Positions 17,086 to 26,839 are shown, counted from the stretch's first letter. The stretch is DNA of 64,000 nt from Undibacterium sp. 5I1 (GCF_034314085.1 NZ_JAVIWI010000001.1:1736001-1800000), one strand, 5' to 3'. Notes: generated by a model from the letters alone, not told the origin. Translations and numbers: made by a program.

Positions 17086-18603
17086 ATGAAAATTCCATTC
17101 CAAAGACAAGCATCGATACGACTGGGCTTAGCCAGTAGCGTCTTTGTCTTGCTCACCGCCTGCGCCAATTTTAGTGGCATACAAAGCGATGCCAAGTTGA
17201 AGTCCTTTGACTCTGGCGACAAAGCTAGCGCAACGGCACTGCAAAATGCAGCATGGCTCAATGCCAACTGGGCTAAAGACATTGGCGGACAAGCCTTGCA
17301 AGACCTAATTGACGCCGCAATTGCCGATAACCCTAGTCTGCAAGTTGCGGCTGCCCGCGTAGCAAGCGCCAGAGCCATGATACAAGCCACGCGCGCCAAC
17401 GAATTACCTAGTGTTGGCGCAAGTTTTGACAGTACCTACCAGCGCTTTACTGAGAACGGATTAATTCCGCCGCCACTCGCCGGCGCTGTAGAAACAAATA
17501 ACCAGCTAGCGTTGAATTTTTCTTACGACCTGGATTTTTGGGGTAAGCACTCCGCCGAAATGCGAACTGCTCTGTCGCAAGAAAAAGTCGCCTTGGCAGA
17601 GCAACAAAGTGCCCGCTTAATGCTGAGTACCGCAGTAGCGCATGCCTGGGTGCAGTTGCTGCGTCAATACGAGCAACTAGATTTGAGCACACAACAACTG
17701 GCAATACGAAATAAGTTTGACGAGATCACACGCCAACGCGTGAAGGCAGGTTTGGATAACAATACTGATATCCAGCAAAGCTTATTGCAAAGTGCGAATC
17801 TGCAATCGGATATCAATCAATGGCAAGAAGCCATTGCGCTCAATCGCAACCAATTAGCCGCATTATTAGGACAAGCGCCTGAGCGTGGTCAATCCATTCC
17901 CCGTCCTCAGTTTAATCCTGGTATGAATACTTCGCTGCCTGGTGAATTGCCTTTGGCTTATCTGGGTCGCCGCCCCGATGTGGTAGCAGCGCGCTGGAGA
18001 GTCGAGTCTATGCAAAGCGAGATCGATACGGCGAAAACTCAGTTCTATCCTAATATCAATCTAATTGGTTTTGCGGGCTTCTCCAGTCTTGGGTTAACGA
18101 ACCTGTTACAAAGTAGCAGCCGCATCGTTGGCGCTGGCCCTACAATTCGTTTGCCAATATTTGAGGGTGGCAGTTTGCGTGCACAGTTAAAAGGTCGTGT
18201 GGCTGCATACGATGCCGCAGTCGCGACTTACAACCAAAGTCTGACTGATGCCTTGCGTGAATTGGCGGATCAAGTCCAATCACTGAAAACTGCGGAACTT
18301 CAAAATGGCAATCAAAAGAATGCCGAAAAAGCAGCAGAACAAACCATCAAGTTGGCACAGCAACGTCAACGCGTTGGCACAGCGAACATTCTGCCGGTGC
18401 TGGTCGCTGAAAACATTTATGTTTTGCAGAAAAAATCTTCATTAGAACTACAGGTGCGCCGTGTTGACTTACAAATCAATTTAATCAAAGCACTGGGTGG
18501 CGGTTATGAGATAGCCCCAGAACTTCAACTATCTCAACTGCCTGCAAGTGCAGCATCAAATAATAACGCTCAATCACTCACTCACTCGGAGGCCGCACAA
18601 TGA
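17086..18603 (+). CDS. outer-membrane efflux lipoprotein (TolC/NodT family)
   Basis: 505 residues with a lipoprotein signal: a basic start, a hydrophobic core and lipobox LTAC with Cys26. Two repeats of the outer-membrane efflux domain follow, including LNFSYDLDFWGKHSAEMRTA and LAYLGRRPDVVAARWRVES, the latter being a NodT signature. It forms the trimeric outer-membrane channel for the periplasmic adaptor and MFS pump encoded next. Its TGA overlaps the adaptor's ATG (ATGA at 18600-18603), so translation is coupled. Its presence in the operon makes this a self-contained tripartite system, unlike E. coli emrAB, which relies on TolC. Confidence 0.92.
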   Translation: MKIPFQRQASIRLGLASSVFVLLTACANFSGIQSDAKLKSFDSGDKASATALQNAAWLNANWAKDIGGQALQDLIDAAIADNPSLQVAAARVASARAMIQATRANELPSVGASFDSTYQRFTENGLIPPPLAGAVETNNQLALNFSYDLDFWGKHSAEMRTALSQEKVALAEQQSARLMLSTAVAHAWVQLLRQYEQLDLSTQQLAIRNKFDEITRQRVKAGLDNNTDIQQSLLQSANLQSDINQWQEAIALNRNQLAALLGQAPERGQSIPRPQFNPGMNTSLPGELPLAYLGRRPDVVAARWRVESMQSEIDTAKTQFYPNINLIGFAGFSSLGLTNLLQSSSRIVGAGPTIRLPIFEGGSLRAQLKGRVAAYDAAVATYNQSLTDALRELADQVQSLKTAELQNGNQKNAEKAAEQTIKLAQQRQRVGTANILPVLVAENIYVLQKKSSLELQVRRVDLQINLIKALGGGYEIAPELQLSQLPASAASNNNAQSLTHSEAAQ

Positions 18604-19829
18604 ACGCGCCTGTTACCAATAATGGCACTAACGCCACAGCGACAACACCAGCAGCAACTTCGGCAACAATGGCCAATACACCGCCACCAAACGGTAAGCG
18701 TCGCGGCTTGTTGATTATCGTCACGATCGTATTGATTGTCGTGGCAATCGCTTACGCCTTTTGGTGGTTTACCATCGGGAGCCATTTTGAAAATACAGAA
18801 GATGCTTATGCCGCTGGGAACGTTGTACAAGTAACGCCGCAAGTGGCTGGAACAGTATTAGCCATTCATGCTGACGATACCGAGTTGGTACAAGTCGGCA
18901 AGCCATTGATCGAACTTGACCGTGCAGATGCCAAAGTAGCCTTGGATCAAGCCGAAGCGCAGCTAGCACAAACAGTTCGCGAAGTCCGCGTGTTATTTGC
19001 AAACAACGCTCCATTGCAAGCCAATGTCAGCACACGTCTGACTGAAGTGGAACGTGCTAAATCCGATCTGGCTCGCCGTCAACAGTTGGTCAGTACTGGC
19101 GCCGTCTCTTCCGAAGAAGTCGACCATGCCCGTTCAGCAGTGCAAAGCGCCGAATCTGCGTTATTAGCAGCGCGCGAACAACTAGCATCCAACAGTGTAT
19201 TAACTGACCGGACAAATGTTGAACAACATCCCAACGTTTTACGTGCAGAAGCCCGTGTACGTGAGACCTATCTCGCCTACGCTCGTACCAGCTTGCCAGC
19301 GCCCATGTCAGGCTACATCGCTAAACGTTCGGTACAAGTCGGTCAGCGCGTAGCTGCTGGCTCACCATTGTTGTCGATCGTGCCGTTAAACTCCTTATGG
19401 GTCGATGCCAACTTTAAAGAAGTGCAGTTAGCCCACATGCGCATCGGACAAGACGTGACTTTGGAATCCGATTTGTATGGTTCTAGCGTCGAATATCATG
19501 GCAAAGTTGCTGGTTTGTCCGCTGGTACCGGTTCTGCATTCGCCCTGTTACCTGCGCAAAACGCAAGCGGCAACTGGATTAAAGTTGTTCAGCGTGTTCC
19601 AGTTCGTATTGCGTTAGATGAAAAAGAACTGGCGACACACCCGCTGCGCATCGGTTTATCTATGCAAGTCAAAGTCGATATCTCTCAGCAAAAAGGTAGC
19701 CCGGTTGCTGGTAGTGCGCCACTGCGTAATACAGCAGATTACAAAACGACGGTATTTGAACAAAGTGGCAAAGAAGCAGATGATCGTATCGCGCAAATCG
19801 TCACGAACAATATGGGCAAGAAGCTGTAA
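18600..19829 (+). CDS. emrA: EmrA-type periplasmic adaptor (HlyD/MFP family)
   Basis: 409 residues. After a Thr/Ala/Asn-rich cytoplasmic tail there is one membrane anchor at about residues 38-58. The biotinyl-lipoyl half-motif TEDAYAAGNVVQVTPQVAGTV follows, then an alpha-hairpin around residues 110-205, and the second half-motif PAPMSGYIAKRSVQVGQRVAAG. These are the parts of EmrA, the adaptor joining the EmrB pump to an outer-membrane channel. The start overlaps the upstream stop, and its own stop overlaps emrB (TAATG at 19827-19831). The substrate is not predictable; family substrates are hydrophobic drugs and uncouplers. Confidence 0.92.
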   Translation: MNAPVTNNGTNATATTPAATSATMANTPPPNGKRRGLLIIVTIVLIVVAIAYAFWWFTIGSHFENTEDAYAAGNVVQVTPQVAGTVLAIHADDTELVQVGKPLIELDRADAKVALDQAEAQLAQTVREVRVLFANNAPLQANVSTRLTEVERAKSDLARRQQLVSTGAVSSEEVDHARSAVQSAESALLAAREQLASNSVLTDRTNVEQHPNVLRAEARVRETYLAYARTSLPAPMSGYIAKRSVQVGQRVAAGSPLLSIVPLNSLWVDANFKEVQLAHMRIGQDVTLESDLYGSSVEYHGKVAGLSAGTGSAFALLPAQNASGNWIKVVQRVPVRIALDEKELATHPLRIGLSMQVKVDISQQKGSPVAGSAPLRNTADYKTTVFEQSGKEADDRIAQIVTNNMGKKL

Positions 19830-21442
19830 TGAGCACCTCCATTTCAGCGTCGGATGCAGCAGGCGAACCGCAGGGTAACGCCCCTGCGGCTCCTCCTGCT
19901 CCAGCCGCGCCATTGCCACCGCTAAAAGGTGCTCAGTTAGCACTGGGAACCTTGGTGTTATCACTTGCCACGTTCATGAACGTGTTGGACTCGTCGATTG
20001 CAAACGTATCAATCCCGGCGATTTCGGGCAACTTGGGTGTCTCGCCTCAGCAGGGCACCTGGGTTATTACCTCGTTCGCGGTAGCGAATGCGATCTCCGT
20101 TCCACTGACCGGTTTTTTAACGAATCGGTTCGGACAAGTCCGCTTGTTCACTACTTCCATCTTGTTATTCGTCATCTCGTCGCTACTATGCGGTATGGCG
20201 CCCAATATTGAGACGCTGATCGCTGCCCGTATTTTGCAAGGGGCGGTTGCCGGCCCAATGATCCCGTTATCCCAATCTTTACTACTGGGTAGTTACCCTC
20301 CCGCTAAAAGTTCGATGGCGCTTGCTTTATGGGGGATGACGACGCTCGTCGCACCTATTATGGGCCCGCTGCTTGGGGGCTGGATTTCAGATAACTACAC
20401 TTGGCCATGGATTTTTTATATCAACATCCCAGTTGGACTTTTTGCGGCATGGACAACCTGGTCAATCTATAAAACACGGGAATCCAAAATTAAAAAACTG
20501 CCAATTGACGTGGTCGGTTTGGGTTTGCTTGTGGTCTGGGTCGGTTCTTTGCAAGTGATGTTGGACAAGGGCAAAGAACTGGACTGGTTTAACTCTGGCG
20601 AGATTATTTTGTTAGCCGTGATTGCGGCAGTTGGTCTGATCTATTTTGTGATCTGGGAGCTTGGTGAAGAGCACCCTATCGTTGATCTGTCGCTGTTTAA
20701 ACGACGCAACTTTAGCGGTGGTGTGGTAGCGATTTCTGTTGGCTATGGTTTGTTCTTTGGTAGTCTGGTGATCATGCCATTATGGCTGCAAACACAGCTC
20801 AGCTACACGGCGACGGAGGCAGGCAAAGTGATGGCGCCGGTAGGTGTTTTTGCGATTATCTTGTCGCCGCTGATCGGTAAATTTTTACCAAAACTGGATG
20901 CGCGTAAAGTGGCTACTACTGCGTTTATTTTGTTCGCCGTGGTGTTTTATATGCGGGCACAATTTACGACCGATGTGGACACGATGACACTTCTGATTCC
21001 GACTTTGATTCAAGGTGCAGCGATGTCGATGTTTTTTATTCCATTGACCTCGATTATTCTGTCTGGACTAACCCCGGACAGAATCCCGGCAGCATCTGGT
21101 CTGTCCAATTTTGTCAGGATCATGTGCGGCGGCATGGGAACGTCGATCGCATCGACGATATGGGATAGCCGCACAACCTTGCATCATGCGCAGTTAACTG
21201 AACATACGGGGAGCAACTACCCTGCTTTTGTTCAAAGTGTGCAGGCATTAATGCAACAAGGCATACCAGAAACAGGGGCGTGGGCCGTGATTGACAGAAC
21301 AATGTCGATACAGGCAAGCACGATGGCGGCGACGGATATTTTCTACTTATCGTCGTTTATGTTCTTATCGCTGATTGCGCTGGTATGGATCACCAAACCG
21401 AAAAAGTCATCTGCCCCCATTGATGCCGGAGGAGCACATTAA
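19829..21442 (+). CDS. emrB: EmrB-type drug:H+ antiporter (DHA2, 14 TM)
   Basis: 537 residues, the standard length for 14-helix DHA2 family exporters. A Pro/Ala-rich tail precedes helix 1, which ends FMNVLDSSIANVSIPAI, the DHA2 motif D1 with its aspartate. Motif A is GFLTNRFGQVR and the antiporter motif C region is LWGMTTLVAPIMGPLLGGWISD. It exports hydrophobic compounds across the inner membrane at the cost of protons, through the EmrA adaptor and the upstream outer-membrane factor. The operon ends here; repeat copy C and a strong terminator follow. Confidence 0.93.
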   Translation: MSTSISASDAAGEPQGNAPAAPPAPAAPLPPLKGAQLALGTLVLSLATFMNVLDSSIANVSIPAISGNLGVSPQQGTWVITSFAVANAISVPLTGFLTNRFGQVRLFTTSILLFVISSLLCGMAPNIETLIAARILQGAVAGPMIPLSQSLLLGSYPPAKSSMALALWGMTTLVAPIMGPLLGGWISDNYTWPWIFYINIPVGLFAAWTTWSIYKTRESKIKKLPIDVVGLGLLVVWVGSLQVMLDKGKELDWFNSGEIILLAVIAAVGLIYFVIWELGEEHPIVDLSLFKRRNFSGGVVAISVGYGLFFGSLVIMPLWLQTQLSYTATEAGKVMAPVGVFAIILSPLIGKFLPKLDARKVATTAFILFAVVFYMRAQFTTDVDTMTLLIPTLIQGAAMSMFFIPLTSIILSGLTPDRIPAASGLSNFVRIMCGGMGTSIASTIWDSRTTLHHAQLTEHTGSNYPAFVQSVQALMQQGIPETGAWAVIDRTMSIQASTMAATDIFYLSSFMFLSLIALVWITKPKKSSAPIDAGGAH

Positions 21443-21456
21443 GTAAGAAATTACCT

Positions 21457-21535
21457 ATACTCCCCCATTTTTTTATAAAAATTTCCCTGCAAGCCAGTAA
21501 TTACACGGATAATAAAATATACTAGGCGGGAGTAA
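21457..21535 (+). repeat. ATACTCCC-type intergenic repeat, copy C (long subtype, decayed stem)
   Basis: Starts ATACTCCCCC, 14 nt after the emrB stop, followed by ATTTTTTTATAAAA, and ends GGGAGTAA. The length (79 bp) matches copies B and E. Its central stem is weakened: only the CC/GG core pairs and the flanking positions mismatch, so this copy looks partly decayed. Confidence 0.75.
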
Positions 21536-21628
21536 GTTAATTCATGGCAATGTAAGTATCGGCATCAGTAATACCGTCAGACAGTCATTAGTTACAGACT
21601 AAGTTCGGGTCTGCATTAGTCTGATCAG

Positions 21629-21677
21629 TGGAGTAAAGCGTATGGAGTAAGCCCCAAACGCTTTACTCCATTTTTTT
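21629..21677 (+). terminator. intrinsic terminator of the efflux operon
   Basis: TGGAGTAAAGCGT (21629-21641) pairs perfectly with ACGCTTTACTCCA (21658-21670), followed by seven T residues. It lies 187 nt after the emrB stop. Confidence 0.87.
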
Positions 21678-21828
21678 GCACTAAAGCTTTTGTTAGTTTT
21701 ACATCACTATTCGTATTTTTTATCTAATGTGTTTTATAATCATTTGCATATGGGCAAGAGATTCACATCATCGACTGTTCGCTAAATTTTTAGCGTCCCA
21801 CTAACCGCAGTGGAACTGGTATTTTCTA

Positions 21829-23403
21829 ATGAAAAAACCGCATCTCAGCATACAGATCGCCATTTTGCTTGGCATATTAATTGGACTGCTCGTCCCTGCC
21901 TTTATATCTGGCTGGATATTCATATGGGGCGTAGAGAGAAATGCCGCAGTAGAACAGCAAAAAAGTGATCTGCAAAGAATTACCAATATGCTAGCGCTAA
22001 ATTTGCGCGACCCAGTCTGGAACAAAAATCCCTCTGCAATCCAAGATCAGGTAGAAGCCGCCATGGCAACACCTGCCATCACCAAAGTAGAAATATTTGA
22101 AGGCGACAAATCCATTTTCCGTAAAAGCTTACCGGAACGAAAAATTGGCAGCGTCGTCGTCAGCGCCCAACCAATTTTGTATCAGGGCGAAGTCTTAGGC
22201 CGTGTTGAAGTCGGTCTTGATAGCGGTTATTTAGATGCCGAGTTTTTGCGGCGCATAAGAAACTACGTCGGCAGTATCGCCCTCCAATTAATCGTTTCAC
22301 TGATCATCATTTTAGTGCTGCTTTATTACCGCTTTGTACGTCCTATCCATCAACTAAGGCTAGACGCAGACCGGCTTGCACTGGGTAACTTTGCGACACC
22401 GATCCGGCCTTACCGCGATGATGAGCTTGGCAGCCTGGCCGACAGACTGGAAGTTACCCGCAACACACTTAACCAGCTACTGGCTGAATTAGCGGATAAA
22501 AATAAGCAATTACAAGCCGACCTGATTGAGAGAGAAAGAAACGAGCAAATCATCCGGGATCTGAATGATTCACTTGAACGCAAAGTGGAAGCCCGTACGG
22601 TAGAGCTAAATCAATCGCAAAATGAGTTAATCAGATCAGAAAAACTCGCCGCACTAGGATCGCTGGTCGCTGGAGTCGCGCATGAACTCAATACTCCAAT
22701 TGGCAATGCGCTTCTGGTATCGACCTCGTTCCTAGATAGAAGTAAAAACTTCTCTGCTAATTATCAGGCCGGATTATTGAAACGCTCAATCTTAGAAGAC
22801 TATACCAACGCGTCGGTTGAAGCAGGCCAATTAATTATTCAAAATCTCAATAATGCAGCCGAACTCATCAGTAGCTTCAAACAGGTTGCGGTTGACCAGT
22901 CAAGTGACAAACGACGTACCTTTAACCTTAAATCAGTCATCAACGAGGTACTGGCAACGCTTCATCATTTACTTAAAAAAACACCGCATAAAATTAATAC
23001 CGCCCTGGAAGACGACATCATGATGGACAGTTATCCAGGCGCGATTGGGCAAATGATTACTAATTTCTTTAATAATTCACTAGCGCATGGATTTGATTCC
23101 GAGCATCTCGGCATCATTAGTATTTATGTTAAAAAATTACCTTTGGGTCAAATTGAATTTGTCTTTATGGATAACGGCAAAGGTATTTCACAAGAAAATA
23201 TTAATCGGATTTTCGACCCCTTCTTCACTACAAAACTGGGGCAAGGCGGCAGTGGTCTTGGTCTGAATATTGTCTACAACATCGCCAATGACGTGCTTGG
23301 CGGAACCATCTTAGTGGACAGCAAAACAGGGCATAACTCGTATACAAAATTCATCCTCACTTTACCCATAGTCGCACCCAAAACAAATACTATTTTGACC
23401 TGA
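21829..23403 (+). CDS. membrane sensor histidine kinase (orphan)
   Basis: 524 residues. Helix 1 (about 8-30) and helix 2 (about 145-165) enclose a periplasmic sensor of about 115 residues that I cannot assign to a named domain. A HAMP linker follows (FVRPIHQLRLDADRLALGNF), then a coiled coil (about 205-270), an H-box AGVAHELNTPIGNAL with the phospho-accepting His285, and a HATPase domain with N-box (ITNFFNNSLAHGFD), G1 (DNGKGISQENINRIFDPFF) and G2 (GSGLGLNIVYNI). No response regulator gene is adjacent. The HELNTPIGNAL box resembles kinases with long insertions near the H-box. It could work with the solute-binding protein encoded 142 nt downstream; that is inference. Confidence 0.9.
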   Translation: MKKPHLSIQIAILLGILIGLLVPAFISGWIFIWGVERNAAVEQQKSDLQRITNMLALNLRDPVWNKNPSAIQDQVEAAMATPAITKVEIFEGDKSIFRKSLPERKIGSVVVSAQPILYQGEVLGRVEVGLDSGYLDAEFLRRIRNYVGSIALQLIVSLIIILVLLYYRFVRPIHQLRLDADRLALGNFATPIRPYRDDELGSLADRLEVTRNTLNQLLAELADKNKQLQADLIERERNEQIIRDLNDSLERKVEARTVELNQSQNELIRSEKLAALGSLVAGVAHELNTPIGNALLVSTSFLDRSKNFSANYQAGLLKRSILEDYTNASVEAGQLIIQNLNNAAELISSFKQVAVDQSSDKRRTFNLKSVINEVLATLHHLLKKTPHKINTALEDDIMMDSYPGAIGQMITNFFNNSLAHGFDSEHLGIISIYVKKLPLGQIEFVFMDNGKGISQENINRIFDPFFTTKLGQGGSGLGLNIVYNIANDVLGGTILVDSKTGHNSYTKFILTLPIVAPKTNTILT

Positions 23404-23545
23404 AAGGCGCGATTAAAAATTTAATCCTGAGGGCCAAGCTGCATACATGTGTCCAGATTTCAGATGCATTTTCAGACACAAATAACTTCATGCTATGACA
23501 GGTAGTGAAATATAAGATCTTGGAATTTTTATCGAAGGATTACGA

Positions 23546-24331
23546 ATGAAACGTCAATTTTTCTATTTTTTTCTTGCCAGTTATTTTGTATCAACAGTCG
23601 GCTCAAGCGCGTACGCAACTGAAAAAGTGATTCTCTTAGGTGACGATGATTATGCACCCTACTCTTACGTAGAAAATGGTCAGTTCAAAGGGATGTATGT
23701 AGAGCTCTTGCATAAGGCGTCTGAGTTATTAAAACCAGCTTATGAGGTAGAGCTTAAACCAAGACCTTGGAAGCGAGGTTTAGCTGATCTGGAAAGCGGC
23801 GCGTCCTTTGCTTTATTCCCGCCCGGGTTTAAAAAAGAACGCATTTATATCTCCACCTACTCTGTCGTGCTTTACACGGAAACGGTCGTACTCTTTTGTA
23901 ATCCGGATGTGATGGCAGTCCCAAGAAAAAAATTCCCGGACGACTTTACAGGTCTAACAATAGGCGTCAACGCTGGATTTCTTTTATCTTCCAGACTGAT
24001 CGACGCAGCTAAGGCAGGCAAAATTACTTTGTCAGAGGCCAAAGGTAATGAAGCCAATATAAAAAAACTAGCAGCAAAGCGTATCGCCTGCTACGCAACT
24101 GATAGAGGCGCTGCATTTTATACGACAAAAAAATTACAAGCTGATCCGGATCTGAACAATTTCAAACTACAAGAGGCACTTGAGTTATCTGGTGAAGAAA
24201 CATTTATTGGCTATAGCGTCAATAATAATCCTGCGTATAAAGCGGACTTTATTATGAAGATGAATACCGCGATTGAGACGATTAAGAAAAATGGTAGTGC
24301 TGCGAAGATTGAAAGTAGTTATTTGAAGTAG
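23546..24331 (+). CDS. periplasmic solute-binding protein (SBP family 3-like)
   Basis: 261 residues with a signal peptide ending near SSAYA-TEK (about residue 25). The mature part begins ILLGDDDYAPYSYVENGQFKGMYVELL, the standard opening of amino-acid-type binding proteins (SBP_bac_3), and continues with FTGLTIGVNAGFLLSS, the second-lobe signature. No ABC permease or ATPase is adjacent, so it may feed a distant transporter or act as a sensory ligand binder for the upstream kinase. The ATG has AAGGAT upstream. The ligand cannot be predicted. Confidence 0.85.
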   Translation: MKRQFFYFFLASYFVSTVGSSAYATEKVILLGDDDYAPYSYVENGQFKGMYVELLHKASELLKPAYEVELKPRPWKRGLADLESGASFALFPPGFKKERIYISTYSVVLYTETVVLFCNPDVMAVPRKKFPDDFTGLTIGVNAGFLLSSRLIDAAKAGKITLSEAKGNEANIKKLAAKRIACYATDRGAAFYTTKKLQADPDLNNFKLQEALELSGEETFIGYSVNNNPAYKADFIMKMNTAIETIKKNGSAAKIESSYLK

Positions 24332-24506
24332 ATCGTATTACTCTAAAAAAGAGGATTTTTCTATAGAAACGCTTCGTGACTTTCTGCATTTTTTCAATGA
24401 CGCCTCACCTACAAAGCGACGAATCGCACTTGCAAACTTACATGCAAGATTGGACGCCGTTGAACGTTATACTAAGCCGACAGAAGAGGACGACATTCCT
24501 TTTTAA
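24327..24506 (+). pseudogene. possible coding remnant without a start codon
   Basis: Immediately after the binding-protein gene a frame stays open from 24327 to the TAA at 24504-24506 and reads like protein: IETLRDFLHFFNDASPTK, then RRIALANLHARLDAVERY, ending TKPTEEDDIPF. There is no ATG, GTG or TTG at a sensible upstream position and no ribosome site. I do not recognise the family. It could be the 3' end of a gene whose 5' part was lost, or chance. Another frame here (from 24376) looks worse as protein. Confidence 0.3.
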
Positions 24507-24540
24507 ACTAGTAAAAATCACAGACCATACTCTTGGCTAT

Positions 24541-24576
24541 ACTCGAGCAGAATCATAATTAAAACTCTGCTCTAGT
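24541..24576 (-). terminator. stem-loop after pbpC
   Basis: ACTCGAGCAGA (24541-24551) pairs with TCTGCTCTAGT (24566-24576) with one mismatch, 17 nt past the pbpC stop on the minus strand. There is no clear T run, so termination strength is uncertain. Confidence 0.4.
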
Positions 24577-24592
24577 TGATCTGCTAATCAAG

Positions 24593-26839
24593 CTATTTTG
24601 ACTTCTTGGTATTTTTTGTTATCACAAGCTGAGCTCCGCGTACCTCGAACCGGATCTCGTCAACAACCAATCCTTTGCTATCAACAAGCTGCAATAGATG
24701 TTTGCCCGGCCATGGCATCCAGTCAATTTGTGCCAGTTGGCCTGACTGGGATTTTGTTTTGCCGGGATTGTTCAAACTTCGTCCATCTAACATCCATCCA
24801 CCCTGCTGTAATCCCTGCGCAGCAAATCGTATGCGTTGCCGGTCTGGTGGGATATCAGGATCAAGAGCAACCAACATCCCTGCGGTGGGATAAGTGATCG
24901 ATGGTCTAATTTCGTTTGATTTTGCGATGGCGATGTGGCTTTGCTCAGTCCCCTTGATAAAATACTCAATCCTTGGCGCTTCTAACTGATCGTCGTAGCT
25001 GATCGACTGCATGACGACATCATCGGGAACAGTTCTGGTCAATTCTTTTTTAGCGATGCTCTTTGTGTTTGAAACCGCCCGGTTTAAATATTGCATGACC
25101 TCTTGCCAGATCGGCGCAGCACCAGTTACACCAGACACATCCCACATCGGCGCGCCGGATGCGTTGCCAACCCATACGCCTACGGTATAGCGATCAGAAT
25201 AACCAATGCACCAGTTATCCCGCATGTCTTTGGATGTCCCGGTTTTTACCGCAGACCAAGAGCGGATCGACAAGGCATTTTCTAATCCAAAGGTTACAGC
25301 TCGCGCAGTGCGATCGGACAAAATATCGCTGATGATAAAGGTTGCCTCAGGCGACAATCTTGGCAGCATTACAGATTTGGGATCTTTTTCACTGGTGCGG
25401 ATAGCGCTATATTTGCCCTGATTGGCTAGTGTCCGGTAAGCATTTGTTAAGGCTTGCAGACTCACATCAGCACTGCCTAACGCCAGACTGTAGCCGTAAT
25501 AATCCCCCTCTTCACGCAAAGAAAATCCCAGACTCTGTAAGCGTTGAAAAAACAGTTGAGGAGTGACTGTGACCAGAGTGCGGACGGCAGGAATATTTAA
25601 CGACGATGCCAAGGCAGTGCGTACGCTGACCAAACCTTTAAAATGTTTGTCGTAATTTTGAGGAATATACAAACCGGATGCGGTAGGTAAATTGATGGCT
25701 GAGTCGTCTAAGATGGATGCCGCAGTCAACCATTTTCTCTCTAAGGCCAGTTCATATAAAAACGGCTTCAGGGTTGATCCGGCCTGACGTAAAGCAAGGA
25801 CTCCATCTACGTGGCGGGCATCCGACAGGTTACCGCTAGAGCCAACCCATGCGAGTACATCGCCACTAGCATTATCTAGTACCAGAACTGCGCCATCTTC
25901 AATATTGCGGTCAACCAAAGCAGATAACTGGCGTGTTAGAGCATCTTTTGCGAATTGCTGGGTTCCGGCATCCAAAGTAGCGCGCAGAGAATGCATGTTA
26001 GAGTTCAATAACTTATTTGCTAAATGCTGCGCAAGATGCGGCGCTAATTGAGGTCCGTTGCTGACATTAATTAAATCGGATTTAGCCGTCAGTCGCGCAA
26101 AGTAGAGCGAAGTTTGTCCTGCCAGATTTTGACAAAATGCCGGAACACCCTGGTCTTTAAGGATATTGCAGGCACGCTCTGCCACTTTGGTATAGGTTGC
26201 ATTGGGTGCGCGGAGCAAGGCTACAGCAATTGCTGCCTCCACCTGATCTAAGCCACTGGGATGCTTATCAAACATAATCCGAGATAAGGCATACACGCCA
26301 ACTAATTCACCGCGGAATGGTACGAGATTTAAATATGCTTCCAGGATTTGATCTTTGCGCCAGCTGCGCTCCAGCCATTGCGCAACCAATGCCTGAGTCA
26401 ATTTTTGGGTAGTGGTGCGGGCACTGGATTTACGGCGTAAATCCTCTTCGAGCAAACCTGCCAATTGCATAGTGATGGTCGATGCACCACGGGTTTTGCT
26501 ATTCCACAAATTACCCCAGGCAGCGGCGGCCACGGCGTTCCAATCTACACCGCTATGCTGGTAAAAATGTTTATCTTCCGACGCGATTAAAGCATTTCTA
26601 ATCGCTGGAGAGACATCTTCCAGCTTGACCCAAGCGAGCTTACGCTCTTTTGGATTGAGCCTTAATTGATGCACCACAACGCCATGGCGGTCTAGTAAAA
26701 AACCTTCTGACGATACAAAGTCAGTTTGCACTTCTTTAAAACTGGGCACGGCGTTAGCGACGCCTGCAGCTAAACTCAATGCACAGGCAATGGACGCGGT
26801 GCAAACGAATCTGATCCAGCGGTACTTCATCAATACCAT
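24593..26839 (-). CDS. pbpC: penicillin-binding protein 1C (peptidoglycan glycosyltransferase/transpeptidase)
   Basis: 748 residues. A signal anchor (about 10-30) is followed by the GT51 glycosyltransferase domain with IASEDKHFYQHSGVDW (catalytic-type Glu88) and STITMQLAGLLEEDLRRK. The penicillin-binding transpeptidase domain has SxxK at Ser355 (AGSTLKPFLYELAL), SSLN and VKTGTSKDMRDNW. A C-terminal BiPBP_C-like beta domain contains MLVALDPDIPPDRQRI. This is the PBP1C layout. ATG 26839 overlaps the stop of the alpha-2-macroglobulin gene (TAATG), so the two are translationally coupled; the same pairing occurs in E. coli (yfhM-pbpC). PBP1C is thought to repair the wall while the macroglobulin traps invading proteases. 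Confidence 0.95.
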   Translation of the reverse strand: MVLMKYRWIRFVCTASIACALSLAAGVANAVPSFKEVQTDFVSSEGFLLDRHGVVVHQLRLNPKERKLAWVKLEDVSPAIRNALIASEDKHFYQHSGVDWNAVAAAAWGNLWNSKTRGASTITMQLAGLLEEDLRRKSSARTTTQKLTQALVAQWLERSWRKDQILEAYLNLVPFRGELVGVYALSRIMFDKHPSGLDQVEAAIAVALLRAPNATYTKVAERACNILKDQGVPAFCQNLAGQTSLYFARLTAKSDLINVSNGPQLAPHLAQHLANKLLNSNMHSLRATLDAGTQQFAKDALTRQLSALVDRNIEDGAVLVLDNASGDVLAWVGSSGNLSDARHVDGVLALRQAGSTLKPFLYELALERKWLTAASILDDSAINLPTASGLYIPQNYDKHFKGLVSVRTALASSLNIPAVRTLVTVTPQLFFQRLQSLGFSLREEGDYYGYSLALGSADVSLQALTNAYRTLANQGKYSAIRTSEKDPKSVMLPRLSPEATFIISDILSDRTARAVTFGLENALSIRSWSAVKTGTSKDMRDNWCIGYSDRYTVGVWVGNASGAPMWDVSGVTGAAPIWQEVMQYLNRAVSNTKSIAKKELTRTVPDDVVMQSISYDDQLEAPRIEYFIKGTEQSHIAIAKSNEIRPSITYPTAGMLVALDPDIPPDRQRIRFAAQGLQQGGWMLDGRSLNNPGKTKSQSGQLAQIDWMPWPGKHLLQLVDSKGLVVDEIRFEVRGAQLVITKNTKKSK

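Larger units (their letters stand above)
21443..21828. other. intergenic region emrB to histidine kinase
   Basis: 386 bases containing repeat copy C (21457-21535) and a strong terminator (21629-21677). An A/T-rich stretch near 21690-21760 probably holds the kinase promoter. No gene is visible. Confidence 0.65.

Noticed and set aside
24376..24558. A 60-codon frame after the solute-binding protein
   Set aside because: No ribosome site and composition unlike a protein; the neighbouring frame ending at 24506 reads better and I report that one only as a weak remnant.
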